Source: Jilunia laotingensis (GTDB lineage Bacteria; Bacteroidota; Bacteroidia; Bacteroidales; Bacteroidaceae). Taken from it: a stretch of DNA of 64,000 nucleotides. Under the pieces are notes generated by a model. The model did not search any database. It saw only the letters and a list, made by a program, of their open reading frames with translations, and was not told where the DNA came from. Numbering within the stretch: the stretch's first letter is position 1; each line of letters starts with the position of its first letter. This document shows positions 6,918 through 15,002 of the stretch, piece by piece. The stretch lies in the NCBI RefSeq assembly GCF_014385165.1, contig NZ_JACRTF010000001.1, positions 2,666,001 to 2,730,000 of the forward strand, given 5' to 3'. The translations under genes were made by a program, and so were the position numbers.

Positions 6918-7319
6918 TTATTCATTGCTCTTATAAAAACAGTATGCCATTACCGTAACGTTTATAATATTGTATAAAATGGTTAGGATAACAGCGACAC
7001 TATCCCACATACTTTCCCAATGATTAGCCATAAATGCAAGAAACCCAGTGATAAATAGAATTGTACATGCTCCATCCATATCACGCCCATTTTTTATTCC
7101 AGCTCTTATTTCAGCTATAATTGCGGAAATAAAGGCAATCCCAGAGTATGTGTATATTCTATAATTACTAATTTCCACCAATGTACAAGATGATATATCA
7201 ACCCATGAACATACAATATTCCAAGCGATAAGCCCAACTATAAAATAAATGATAACCGCAATAATTAGGCATACAATAGATTTGAAAATATCCATAATCA
7301 TCAAGATGTTATTTGCCAT
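6918..7319 (-). CDS. Small polytopic membrane protein
   Basis: I start at the ATG at 7319 (MANNILMIMDIFK), since it overlaps the previous gene by 11 nt in a coupling arrangement. A TTA-side extension to 7337 would lie further inside that gene. The 133-aa product has about four hydrophobic segments (SIVCLIIAVIIYFIVGLIAW; YTYSGIAFISAIIA; CTILFITGFLAFMA; VAVILTILYNIINVTVMAY). No family is recognised. It sits in a run of envelope-directed genes, 23 nt upstream of the dead-PBP gene. Confidence 0.7.
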   Translation of the reverse strand: MANNILMIMDIFKSIVCLIIAVIIYFIVGLIAWNIVCSWVDISSCTLVEISNYRIYTYSGIAFISAIIAEIRAGIKNGRDMDGACTILFITGFLAFMANHWESMWDSVAVILTILYNIINVTVMAYCFYKSNE

Positions 7320-7659
7320 TAATCCGCTTATAAACAAGTATAACGGTTTGTCCTCTAAAAGTACCTCCTATGGTAATTCTGCTTAATACACCATTTACTT
7401 TATTAGAAACGATAACCACTCCACTTTCACCAAAACCTTTGTATTCGTAACCATCTTTAGATGTCAGAGTAACAGTTTCATTTTTATAAGTTACAGTGGC
7501 TTTAGATTCACTAATAAGATGGGCTGTAATATTTGAAGCACTTATAGTAGTTACTTTCTCGTTGTCAATAACTGCATAATCAAACTTGTATTCATCAGCA
7601 TATAGATTAATACTGAATACGATTAATGTAAATGCGAATATTAGGACTTTGAATTTCAT
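7309..7659 (-). CDS. Secreted small beta-rich protein
   Basis: The 116-aa product has a clear signal peptide (MKFKVLIFAFTLIVFSINLYA, cleavage likely after position 21). The mature region is rich in alternating polar and hydrophobic residues (KATVTYKNETVTLTSKDGYE; SGVVIVSNKVNGVLSRITIG), consistent with a small beta domain. I do not recognise a family. It overlaps the following membrane protein gene and is 13 nt from the preceding one, so it belongs to the same transcript. Confidence 0.7.
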   Translation of the reverse strand: MKFKVLIFAFTLIVFSINLYADEYKFDYAVIDNEKVTTISASNITAHLISESKATVTYKNETVTLTSKDGYEYKGFGESGVVIVSNKVNGVLSRITIGGTFRGQTVILVYKRINGK

Positions 7660-7672
7660 ACCATACTTCTAT

Positions 7673-7966
7673 TTAATGTGAACACATAGATACTAAAACC
7701 AATAATCCAACAACAGCAACAAGTATTGACATACACCCAGTTTTGTTCAGTTCCTTATCTTTGAATCCATTCTTCAAGCCATCTTTAATAAAGATATATG
7801 CAAAGAATCCTCCTGCGATAATACCCAAAAGTACCCATAAGGACATTCCAAAATTAGAAGTTCCACCGTTATCCCATCTACCACGATTACCAATGTCTGC
7901 AAATAGATAAGTAGTATTGAGGAATAGCATGATAAAAAGCAATATGCACTTATTTAACTTGTTCAT
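7673..7966 (-). CDS. Small membrane protein with signal sequence
   Basis: The 97-aa product has an N-terminal signal (KCILLFIMLFLNTTYLFA), a short Gly/Asn-rich exported stretch (DIGNRGRWDNGGTSN), and two further hydrophobic segments (SLWVLLGIIAGGFFAYIFI; MSILVAVVGLLVLVSM) separated by a Lys-rich loop. It is not a family I can name. Spacing of 12-13 nt to both neighbours places it in the envelope operon of element B. Confidence 0.7.
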   Translation of the reverse strand: MNKLNKCILLFIMLFLNTTYLFADIGNRGRWDNGGTSNFGMSLWVLLGIIAGGFFAYIFIKDGLKNGFKDKELNKTGCMSILVAVVGLLVLVSMCSH

Positions 7967-7978
7967 ACTTAATACTAT

Positions 7979-8503
7979 TTACATGTTGTGTGAATATCTT
8001 CTGTTTACTATTGCTTTGGCAATTTCATTGAAATATGTAGCAACCTCTTTATTGGCATAAAAAGCCCGATACTTCTTTTGTTTGCGTACACTTAAAGCCC
8101 TGTACTCCGCACCACTTATTCTATTTCCTTTATTATCGTACCAATAATCATCCCCATCAACATTGCCCAATTCTCCTTTAGAATCTGTTATGTTTCCAAA
8201 ATCATCAGCTGAAAGTCTGTCTTTTTTCAATGCGTCCATATACCTTTCATACGCATTTCTAAATTCCTCACGTTTATATTCATTCCAATTCTTACTTGCA
8301 ACATAGGATTGAACATTAGTTCCTAAATTGTGTATATATAATTCTTTGTCAATTTTGCGCATACCATATTTATATGAAAAATTGCCTTGAAATTCTTGGT
8401 TTACAGATAATCTGTTCATAAAAATATCACTGTCATTTCCCATATTTACACTATATATGGGAGCAAAGTATAAGGTAAGCAGTAGTAAAACAAAAGTTCT
8501 CAT
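7979..8503 (-). CDS. Exported hypothetical protein, charged and Tyr-rich
   Basis: The 174-aa product begins with a signal peptide (MRTFVLLLLTLYFAPIYS). The mature part is highly charged and Tyr/Asn-rich, with a central acidic-aromatic stretch (GNVDGDDYWYDNKGNRISGA) and helical flanks. There is no recognised domain. It lies 12 nt from each neighbour and is read in the same direction, so it probably functions with the other exported products of this operon. Confidence 0.65.
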   Translation of the reverse strand: MRTFVLLLLTLYFAPIYSVNMGNDSDIFMNRLSVNQEFQGNFSYKYGMRKIDKELYIHNLGTNVQSYVASKNWNEYKREEFRNAYERYMDALKKDRLSADDFGNITDSKGELGNVDGDDYWYDNKGNRISGAEYRALSVRKQKKYRAFYANKEVATYFNEIAKAIVNRRYSHNM

Positions 8504-8514
8504 AATTTCAACAA

Positions 8515-8985
8515 TTAGTAGTTAAAGTAAATAGTACCCAACGTTGTATGCTCTACTTTCCATTCAAAGTTATTCACTATAATTTCTTTGTCTAATAAAG
8601 CATTGACCCTAACGGCTCTGTTATTACAATCTCTCCAACTTTCTCTATATAAAGAACGGTCTAATACAGCCCGAACATAGATTTCAGTTTCTCCCGAATA
8701 AGATTCTCCTAAATTGATTTTGATTTTTGTTCTTTTGAAATTTTGTGAACTTGCATCAAAGAAGTATGCTCCTACAGTCTGATAGCTTTGTGTGGTAGAA
8801 CGGTTAGGAGTAGAATATGAAGGCACATTCGGAAAATACCCGTTACTATTGCCACGGTTATGTTCGTTGCTACTGTTGTTATTGCTTTTGCCAACTATTA
8901 CGGGTTTGTATTCAACTAATGGAAGTTGTGAATAAGCAATTGTTGGCAGTACTGTAAAAGCTAAAATTGAAATAATCTTTTTCAT
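8515..8985 (-). CDS. Exported hypothetical protein, first gene of envelope operon
   Basis: The 156-aa product has a signal peptide (MKKIISILAFTVLPTIAYS), then a low-complexity Asn/Ser/Pro linker (about residues 30-65) and a C-terminal domain of likely beta structure (TKIKINLGESYSGETEIYVR). No family is recognised. It is the promoter-proximal gene of seven same-strand genes running to 5411. It is preceded by a 300-nt leader with alternative hairpins (9039-9118) and a candidate -7 box at 9294-9301. Confidence 0.65.
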   Translation of the reverse strand: MKKIISILAFTVLPTIAYSQLPLVEYKPVIVGKSNNNSSNEHNRGNSNGYFPNVPSYSTPNRSTTQSYQTVGAYFFDASSQNFKRTKIKINLGESYSGETEIYVRAVLDRSLYRESWRDCNNRAVRVNALLDKEIIVNNFEWKVEHTTLGTIYFNY

Positions 8986-9038
8986 TGCTCACTAATATTG
9001 TACTTCCTAATTCCCTGAAGAAGCGGATAAAAAATAAG

Positions 9039-9118
9039 GTGTGGGAACTTATCATCCTTATCCATTGGTGGGCTTCTCGCATTGCCTCGTAGCGGATAAA
9101 GACAATAGCCCACACCAA
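9039..9118 (-). promoter_or_regulatory. Leader region with mutually exclusive hairpins
   Basis: On the minus strand the segment TTGGTGTGGGCT (9118-9107) can pair either with AGCCCACCAA (9074-9065) or with CCCACACC (9046-9039). The sequence TTATCCGCT also occurs twice (9099-9091 and 9030-9022). Competing pairings in a 5' leader suggest a conformational switch, but a structural or operator role is equally possible. The 9000-9678 gap holds no gene. Confidence 0.4.
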
Positions 9119-9293
9119 AGGATATGTAGAAAGCCAATAATGGCTATACATACCAAAGATGTGGTGCTACCGTCCATTATCTTTGCTACAGGAAAATTTT
9201 GCGAGAATTTACCAATAAAGATAATTTCAATAACACCTTTCGTTAAATATGTCCTTTCAGTGCCTTAACACATTAAGACCTCTGAAATTGTTG

Positions 9294-9301
9294 CAAAGTT
9301 A
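9294..9301 (-). promoter_or_regulatory. Candidate -7 box for the envelope operon
   Basis: TAACTTTG on the minus strand matches the Bacteroides -7 consensus TAnnTTTG. A clear -33 TTTG at the right distance is not visible. Transcription from here would give a leader of about 300 nt before the gene at 8985. Confidence 0.4.
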
Positions 9302-9678
9302 GCGAAAGGTTTTGAATAGCTAAAGATAAAACGCTGATAAATGCAGTTCTAAGTGTTCCAAAACATATCTGTAGTAGGTAATTAGGTAATCATACCAACT
9401 ATTAGTTTCCAAAAATCGCACATGCCATAAACTACAAGCCATATTATGCCTTTTTAAAAAGATAATTTTCTTACGCTTGCATCAATGCGGAACTAACCAC
9501 GTTATCGCTATCTGTTTCGCTTGAAACTATGCCCTATCATATTTATATATAGCTATTATTTACAGTTCTTCTTACATTGCAGTTTTTGAAAGTTGCTGTA
9601 TGTTAGGGCACGGGACAAAGTTCTCTTTCTCTGAAAATTGCATGATAACAACAGAAATTTCAGACTTTGTCCCACCAA

Positions 9679-10272
9679 TCAGAAACTCAAACAATCATAA
9701 GTGTTTAACAGTTCTTCTTGTCTAAGTCCTAAGTATCTTTTAGTAATGGTTACACTTGAATGGTTAAACAGTTCCATCAGTTTAACCAAAGCCAATTCAG
9801 CATTTTCAGAGGATTCAAACACTTTCCTGCCAAAAGTCTTTCTAAGTGAATGAGTGGAAAAATGGTCTATCTTTAAATTGTACTTGTTTTTCAACTCTTT
9901 AAGTACAATGTTTATCCATTGGATAGAATAGACTTTGTTCTTACCTTTTCCCGATAAAAAGCAAAACTCATTCAAGTTTTGAATATTCAAGGCAGTATAA
10001 CAGTCTTTAATGTGCTTCTGAAACTCCTTATTAATTCTCACTTCCCTACGTTTGCTTGTTTTCTTTTCAGTGATGGTAAACTTTGCATCCTTATTCAGAA
10101 GCATTTCCCAAGTAAGTTGCAACAGGTCAGAAATGCGGAGACCAAAGAATATGCCACACCCAACAAGCAGGCTTATTCTATAATTCTTATCCCTATATAA
10201 CTTTCTTACCAAGTTTGTGGCACTGTCCCATTGCAGGCAGTCACTTGTTGTATAGCTGTTCTTCAAACTCAT
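9679..10272 (-). CDS. Minimal tyrosine recombinase (catalytic domain only)
   Basis: The 197-aa product is about half the size of a normal integrase and contains only the catalytic domain. It shows the box I arginine (GLRISDLLQL, near residue 45), the HSLRK box (about 143), NHSS in place of the usual GHSS/GHTS, and the tyrosine in TKRYLGL. So R-H-R-N/H-Y is largely kept, unlike in the two element integrases, which lack box I Arg. The absence of an N-terminal DNA-binding domain resembles short Bacteroides invertase-like recombinases. Its substrate may be a DNA segment within the element or a resolution site. It is followed by a 600-bp gene-free stretch. Confidence 0.85.
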   Translation of the reverse strand: MSLKNSYTTSDCLQWDSATNLVRKLYRDKNYRISLLVGCGIFFGLRISDLLQLTWEMLLNKDAKFTITEKKTSKRREVRINKEFQKHIKDCYTALNIQNLNEFCFLSGKGKNKVYSIQWINIVLKELKNKYNLKIDHFSTHSLRKTFGRKVFESSENAELALVKLMELFNHSSVTITKRYLGLRQEELLNTYDCLSF

Positions 10273-10378
10273 GTTGTTTCAATTTTGTAGGTTTAACAAT
10301 AAAAGTGAAAGTAAATTCGGGAATCGCTTTGTAATAGTCTGATTCTCAAATCACTTTCACTTCTATTAGAAAGTGTAA

Positions 10379-10504
10379 CTATGATTGTATATAAATAAAG
10401 ATAGATAAAATCAGTATCAGCAAAAAGGGATTGATAATACCAATTATTATTAGTAACAGTACTACTAGTATGCTCCATAGTACTAGTTTTTCATTATCAT
10501 TCAT
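10379..10504 (-). CDS. 41-aa hydrophobic peptide
   Basis: A short frame from ATG 10504 to TAG 10379 encodes MNDNEKLVLWSILVVLLLII and continues through IGIINPFLLILILSIFIYIQ to a final Ser. A polar N-terminus is followed by two hydrophobic stretches separated by an Asn-Pro break, as in small holins, phage-type membrane peptides or type I toxins. It lies between DUF3871 and the minimal recombinase on the same strand. An inverted repeat (AGTGAAAGT near 10304 and ACTTTCACT near 10355) follows it and could end the transcript. The composition supports a real peptide; the function is unknown. Confidence 0.5.
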   Translation of the reverse strand: MNDNEKLVLWSILVVLLLIIIGIINPFLLILILSIFIYIQS

Positions 10505-10568
10505 TTTGTAGTATTTTTAAGTGAATAAAAAAAGGACACCTAAATAAATAGATGCCCTATTAGTTAGT

Positions 10569-11582
10569 TTAGCCCAAGAACCAAGAATATTTATTATCCA
10601 GTCCTTGTAATACATTGTTTAATCCAACACTTACCTCTGTAGCATTTACCCCACGTTGTAAATAGCTGTCTATGTAGCTATTTTTGTTTGATTGTGTGAG
10701 TAAATTATGAAAATCAAAAAGAGATATAGCATTATCTTTCACTCCAAACACTTCATTTGTGTAATAATCACGACACACACTATTTATTTGGCTGTCAGTG
10801 ATTAAAAGTCTTGGTATTGCTTTCTGTCTTGCTGGTGAAAGTGCTTGATACATTCTCATTCTGCCTACCACTTGTGCAAACTGTGTTTCAGATAGATAAG
10901 TGTCTGATAATGTTTGCATCAAATGTATTTCTTTGGCTGCATTGAAGCTGTTAAACAATTCCAGTACATTTCTGTAAAGTTCACTGATATTGGTTACTTC
11001 CATGTTGAACCTCACACCCTCACCAGTAAGAATCTGATTAGAACAAATTTTCATTCTCCAACCTATAAAACAAGAAAATTTCTCCAAGCCTTTGGAAGAA
11101 CGGTACAGATTCAAGTCACTGTAATTTCTTACCCCACCTATGCACAATTCAAGTTTTTGTCCTCTTATTGTTTCAAAAATAGTTGGAACAGTAAAAGCAA
11201 ATGCAAGTCTTTGATAGAATTGTGTCTTCTCACATTCTAACAGTTCACTTGCTTTCTTGCCTAGTGCGGACGGTATTCTACCACGTACTATATGTGAAAC
11301 TCTTATTTCTGGAAAACTCACCTTTTCACCTGCATAGAATGTACTTGCAGCTTCATGCACACAAGAAATAAAGTCTTGGTGTGCAATGGTTAATTCTTGG
11401 TTTGCCCAAGTTGGAACGACACATTTGTTTGCAAGCTCATCCAGTGTGATAGAATCTGTATTTGCTTCCAAGAAAGTAATGCTTGGCTTTGCAGTTTCTT
11501 CCACAATTATAGTAGCTTCTTCTGCATACTCACCTAAATTCAAAGTTCTTTTCTCTGTTGGCATGATAACTAAATTTCTCAT
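10569..11582 (-). CDS. DUF3871-family protein
   Basis: The 337-aa product matches the DUF3871 pattern known from Bacteroides mobile elements: a short N-terminal segment (MRNLVIMPTEKRTLNLGEYA), a central domain with FPEIRVSHIVRGRIPSA and CIGGVRNYSDLNLY, then FSCFIGWRMKICSNQ. The organisation resembles DUF932-type phage and plasmid proteins of unknown function. No signal or membrane segment is present, so it should be cytoplasmic. It stands alone on the minus strand between two gaps within element B. Family from memory; biochemical role unknown. Confidence 0.75.
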   Translation of the reverse strand: MRNLVIMPTEKRTLNLGEYAEEATIIVEETAKPSITFLEANTDSITLDELANKCVVPTWANQELTIAHQDFISCVHEAASTFYAGEKVSFPEIRVSHIVRGRIPSALGKKASELLECEKTQFYQRLAFAFTVPTIFETIRGQKLELCIGGVRNYSDLNLYRSSKGLEKFSCFIGWRMKICSNQILTGEGVRFNMEVTNISELYRNVLELFNSFNAAKEIHLMQTLSDTYLSETQFAQVVGRMRMYQALSPARQKAIPRLLITDSQINSVCRDYYTNEVFGVKDNAISLFDFHNLLTQSNKNSYIDSYLQRGVNATEVSVGLNNVLQGLDNKYSWFLG

Positions 11583-11953
11583 ATTGATAAAAGTTTAAAT
11601 GATTAATAATTCTTTTTTATATCAATATACAGAGGGGGACTATTGGAGGTTGTGGACACGCGCTACAGCCACTCTTATATATTTTAGGTCACTGGCTGCA
11701 TGGGGAGGGGGATTTCTGTATTAAGTACCTTATATATCTGTTCTCTTGACTTTTAGCTAAACTGCATATAGGTGATTCTTTAATTAGGTAGTCTTTTTAA
11801 TGTCATTGGCTGTATGTGGCATATTATAAAGTATAGGCTATATAACTCTCATTAAAGTGAAAATTTTCAGAAAGTCAGAATCGGAAAAATGTACGTCTGT
11901 GGTTCTGCGCCAAAAATAAAAGCCGCAAGGGTTACTTACGGCTTGGCAATATA
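11583..11953. other. Gene-free stretch with imperfect direct repeat
   Basis: The 370-bp gap contains GTCACTGGCTGCATGGGG (about 11688) and a partner GTCATTGGCTGTATGTGG (about 11800), which match at 15 of 18 positions. G-runs and A/T-rich parts flank them. A short stem (GCCGC...GCGGC-type, near 11923-11944) lies just after the helix-turn-helix gene. These could be replication or regulatory sites of the island; nothing is conclusive. Confidence 0.35.
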
Positions 11954-12571
11954 TTAGGCAATGTAACCTCTTTCAAGGTCTTCATCGGTGATTATTTCGG
12001 GATATAGGTTCTTGATAATAGCCAACTGACTTTCAGAAGTTATCAGAAATATATCCTCTCTAAGCAGGTGTATTCCTTTCTTGTCCCTCTTTACATAGCC
12101 ATTTTCTATGGCTTCATTCATATATCTTGATATTGTACCTTTAGACAAGCCAAGTTCTTCCGCTAATTTGTTTTGGCTGTAAAGAGTGGTGTTAGTCCCG
12201 TTCAAGCATTTACATTTCAGCAGGACAAGAAAGCCTTTCAGTTCCTTGCTTATCGGTTCATTATATAGCTTATTAGTTATAAGAACGTAATGTTCCGTAT
12301 CTGATTGGTAGCTGCATCTGTTGAATTTTCCATATTGTCCGTAAACATCAAATTTATCTATGTTTACTAATCCGAGGGATTCAAACTTATGTAGCCATTC
12401 TCTTATCTGGTCTGTCTTTTTAATTCCGTAGAAATCAGTCAAGTTATCTTGTTTGATATATGATTCCATCGTATTGCAATCGGAACAGAGAGCCAGGCAA
12501 TAGAATAGGTACGTTTCCAGCAAATTAAGTTTTCCTGCGATATTAGATGTTATTTTTCTGTATGAGGTCAT
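11954..12571 (-). CDS. Winged helix-turn-helix protein of element B
   Basis: I start at the ATG at 12571 (MTSYRKITSN) rather than an upstream TTG. The 205-aa product has two helical parts. The C-terminal half holds a helix-turn-helix with wing: LYSQNKLAEELGLSKGTISR, then YMNEAIENGYVKRDKKG. The N-terminal half (LYFCL-type helices, TDFYGIKKTDQIREWLHK) may be a second DNA-binding or oligomerisation module. The layout resembles replication-initiation or MarR-like regulators of phages and plasmids, but I cannot assign a family. It overlaps the preceding 54-aa gene by 29 nt. Confidence 0.7.
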   Translation of the reverse strand: MTSYRKITSNIAGKLNLLETYLFYCLALCSDCNTMESYIKQDNLTDFYGIKKTDQIREWLHKFESLGLVNIDKFDVYGQYGKFNRCSYQSDTEHYVLITNKLYNEPISKELKGFLVLLKCKCLNGTNTTLYSQNKLAEELGLSKGTISRYMNEAIENGYVKRDKKGIHLLREDIFLITSESQLAIIKNLYPEIITDEDLERGYIA

Positions 12572-12707
12572 TAGCAACCGTATGTTTATAGTTAGTAAAA
12601 TAAATATCTCCTTTCTTTACCAGTCTTCTGTAATGGTGGTTTCCGAAGTAGCTTTTCGCTTCTTTCTGATTCGTGAATGTCTGTTTTGTAGGCAAATAGA
12701 TAATCAT
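12543..12707 (-). CDS. 54-aa basic small protein
   Basis: This frame, too short for usual gene calling, runs from ATG 12707 to TAA 12543. It encodes a basic, aromatic-rich product beginning MIIYLPTKQTFTNQKEAKSY and containing NHHYRRLVKKGDIYF. The composition and the 29-nt overlap with the winged-helix gene support a real co-transcribed gene. It resembles small phage-type DNA-binding or homing-associated peptides only in general character. Confidence 0.5.
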   Translation of the reverse strand: MIIYLPTKQTFTNQKEAKSYFGNHHYRRLVKKGDIYFTNYKHTVANDLIQKNNI

Positions 12708-12805
12708 AGGCAATTAAATATGAGATTTTGAGAATTAACCAATCTGTCCCGATTTGAAAAATCGGGTAGGTAGGTATTTATATATAGGTATTTATAAGCG
12801 ACCCA

Positions 12806-12842
12806 CCTAAGATGAACACTCCGCACCCCCTAAAATGAACAC
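12806..12842. repeat. Two 14-bp direct repeats, 23 bp apart
   Basis: CCTAAGATGAACAC (12806-12819) and CCTAAAATGAACAC (12829-12842) differ at one base and are spaced about two helical turns apart. This could be an operator. The minus-strand reading (GTGTTCATTTTAGG twice) also resembles the repeated ends of IS21-family elements, so an insertion-sequence end remnant is possible. Confidence 0.45.
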
Positions 12843-12998
12843 CTCTTTTTTGAGAATCAGAACCGGATTTTGAGGATGCTGTTTTTGTGAGGTTGGATTT
12901 CTGTTTTTTCAGATATGCTATCTTATTCATTGTATTAAAAAGTTCCAAGTAGAATCGGTGCAATCATTAGTTATAGAGAAAACCAACCATTTTTAGTG

Positions 12999-13035
12999 AT
13001 TATAGGAAAGACACGGTTTGCATCTGTCCTATAAT
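12999..13035. repeat. Inverted repeat in gap downstream of the helicase
   Basis: ATTATAGGA (12999-13007) and TCCTATAAT (13027-13035) are perfect inverted 9-mers with a 19-nt loop. Another stem (GGTATATATAGG near 13096 with CCTATATACC near 13132) overlaps the helicase stop. They may be transcription end or operator structures. The 12708-13132 gap shows no gene I accept. Confidence 0.4.
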
Positions 13036-13132
13036 CTTGTATAAACGTAAGATGACTTTCTGTATATGCAGGTGCAGGTACTTTTTTTAAGCAGGGTATA
13101 TATAGGAATTTCTTCATAAAAAAGGTACTCGC

Positions 13133-14941
13133 CTATATACCTTTCCGCATGGTCAGTTGATAACCTTTTATATTTTTCCGCTTGCTTTCCACCGCATGAA
13201 AAAAATCAAGAATGGTATGTGATGTTACCGCTTTCTTTGGGACAATGCCAAACAACTTAAAAATCCTGCTGATTTCTTCCTTTATGAATTTTCGGGAATA
13301 CCATTTGCCCGTTTCAAAAGAGTTGTATATCATCTGTGAGACTTCCGTTCCCGTAACTTTGGCATGGTAGTCTGCAATAATCATTGCTTCCTTTATTTTC
13401 TTGCGGTTATATTTCAACCGTTCAATTTCTTTCTTGCCTATCTTGTTGTATGCTTCCACTATAAAACTGTCCGCTTGTTCCAAGTCCCTTTTGAATTGGT
13501 ATTCCATTTCCGTTTGGCATTCACCAAGCAATTCAAGCTGTTGTACCATTATCTTACGTTTCTCCTTGATGGAATTTGACTTGTTGCTACGTTGCAGTCT
13601 CTCATAGTCACCGAGTTTATAATCCAAAATGCTATAATTATTTATGGTAAAAGCATCGCAGTTCTTGTATGCTTTATGCAGATTATCGGGACAATTATAA
13701 TATCCTTTCACCAGTTCCGTATTGATGTAGTTGTCTATCTTGAAGTATTTGCTTCTTCCTTTCTCGTCCAGCATCTCCGCATAGGGCAGACTGGTAAGTA
13801 TTGTACCGTATGCGTCTTTTGCGGAAACGGTGGTCGCATAGTCATAATGATTCTGTAACATATCGTACACGTCTTTCCAACACGAAATACGTCCTTTAAG
13901 TTCTTCCTTGCTTCTCACCATAAAATTGCGGTTGGTGTTGCTGATATGGTGGATAGAGGACACACCGTTTCTGAATCTTCCCACACATTGAATCGTGTCC
14001 GTATTCGGGTCAAATGCGGTATAGTCCGCAAAATAACAGTCTGTCAGTAATAAGATGGTCGGCTTCTCTTCAAGTTCAATATCCACCGCATTATAAAAAC
14101 GTGAAGTGAGCCAGTTGTAACGCTTCATTATGCCCTTGTCCCATATATCGGAAACATTCTCAAACTTCAAGCCTTTCAGCTTTTCCACACTCTTTTCGGA
14201 ACAGAATACTGCGGATTCGTCCAATAAGTCAAGTTGCTGCATCAGTGAATAAATGGTATCTGTAGAATTACAGAATACGAAACAATTACCTTTCAGATCT
14301 GCAAACACTTCTTTTGCTGCCTGCAACAGATTATTGGTAGCATGGAGATTCATGCCTTTTACATAGTCGAATGTAGGCTTGATGGTAATGGTCTGAAATT
14401 TCTGTTCTTCAAAACGTGGGTCTGTAAACTCGATGGGAGTGGCAGATACCAAGGCTTTCTGTTCACATTCAAAAAATAAGTCCATAGGCAATGTTATATC
14501 GGGACGAAAACCTGAATCTTTGACTATCTTATGGCATTCATCGAACAATAGAAAGCTGTTATAGCGTATATCCATATCCATTTCTTCAAATGCTTCCTGC
14601 ACCTTGTGGAAACTTTCGGGAGTAGTGAGTATCTTGAAATGTTTACTCTGTTTGATGCTCCTTTCCATGTATGCCACTACGTCATCCGTATAGACACCAT
14701 CAAAAACACCAAAAAGATTGTCTTTCTCATGTTTCGGGTCTTTGCATTTTCCGCTGATAACGGGTTTGTTCGGCTCTATGATGATTGAATTACGGTGTGC
14801 TTTCAGTTCTCCATAAGTAGCACCAAGTCCCGTAAGTTTCTTATATAATATGGTGTTGGTGGGGATTTCGGGCAGTATCTCTGTCAAGTATTGGATTTTT
14901 CCGTTTGCTTCCTTGCTGACTGTTATCTCTCTGTTCTTCAT
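13133..14941 (-). CDS. SF2 (DEAD/DECH-type) helicase-like protein
   Basis: I start at ATG 14941 because upstream in-frame residues lie across the intergenic gap and the next gene. The 602-aa product has an ATP-binding loop TGLGAT (residues 37-42), a DECH box (LLFDECHKI, 134-137), motif III SATP (166-169) and a motif VI-like QCVGRFRNG (about 320). The first loop lacks the usual GKT/GKS lysine, so ATP use may be altered. The C-terminal 250 residues are helical and unassigned. It is the largest protein of element B and a candidate for its replication or for defence. It is preceded by a 160-aa gene in the same transcript. Confidence 0.75.
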   Translation of the reverse strand: MKNREITVSKEANGKIQYLTEILPEIPTNTILYKKLTGLGATYGELKAHRNSIIIEPNKPVISGKCKDPKHEKDNLFGVFDGVYTDDVVAYMERSIKQSKHFKILTTPESFHKVQEAFEEMDMDIRYNSFLLFDECHKIVKDSGFRPDITLPMDLFFECEQKALVSATPIEFTDPRFEEQKFQTITIKPTFDYVKGMNLHATNNLLQAAKEVFADLKGNCFVFCNSTDTIYSLMQQLDLLDESAVFCSEKSVEKLKGLKFENVSDIWDKGIMKRYNWLTSRFYNAVDIELEEKPTILLLTDCYFADYTAFDPNTDTIQCVGRFRNGVSSIHHISNTNRNFMVRSKEELKGRISCWKDVYDMLQNHYDYATTVSAKDAYGTILTSLPYAEMLDEKGRSKYFKIDNYINTELVKGYYNCPDNLHKAYKNCDAFTINNYSILDYKLGDYERLQRSNKSNSIKEKRKIMVQQLELLGECQTEMEYQFKRDLEQADSFIVEAYNKIGKKEIERLKYNRKKIKEAMIIADYHAKVTGTEVSQMIYNSFETGKWYSRKFIKEEISRIFKLFGIVPKKAVTSHTILDFFHAVESKRKNIKGYQLTMRKGI

Positions 14942-15002
14942 TTTTCTTATACTTAAATAGTTAATAAAAAAGGGGGAAACTTCCCCCTTTACTTTTGGTT
15001 GT

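Noticed and set aside
6473..6958. 161-codon plus-strand frame over the dead-PBP gene
   Set aside because: Ser/Cys-rich shadow of a gene with clear family motifs on the other strand.
10293..10478. 61-codon minus-strand frame overlapping the 41-aa peptide
   Set aside because: The alternative frame gives a coherent hydrophobic peptide with better start context; this one has a shadow-like composition.
12778..12963. 61-codon frame on the minus strand in the gap upstream of the winged-helix gene
   Set aside because: Low-complexity basic composition, overlaps the 14-mer repeats, and no family likeness; treated as non-coding.
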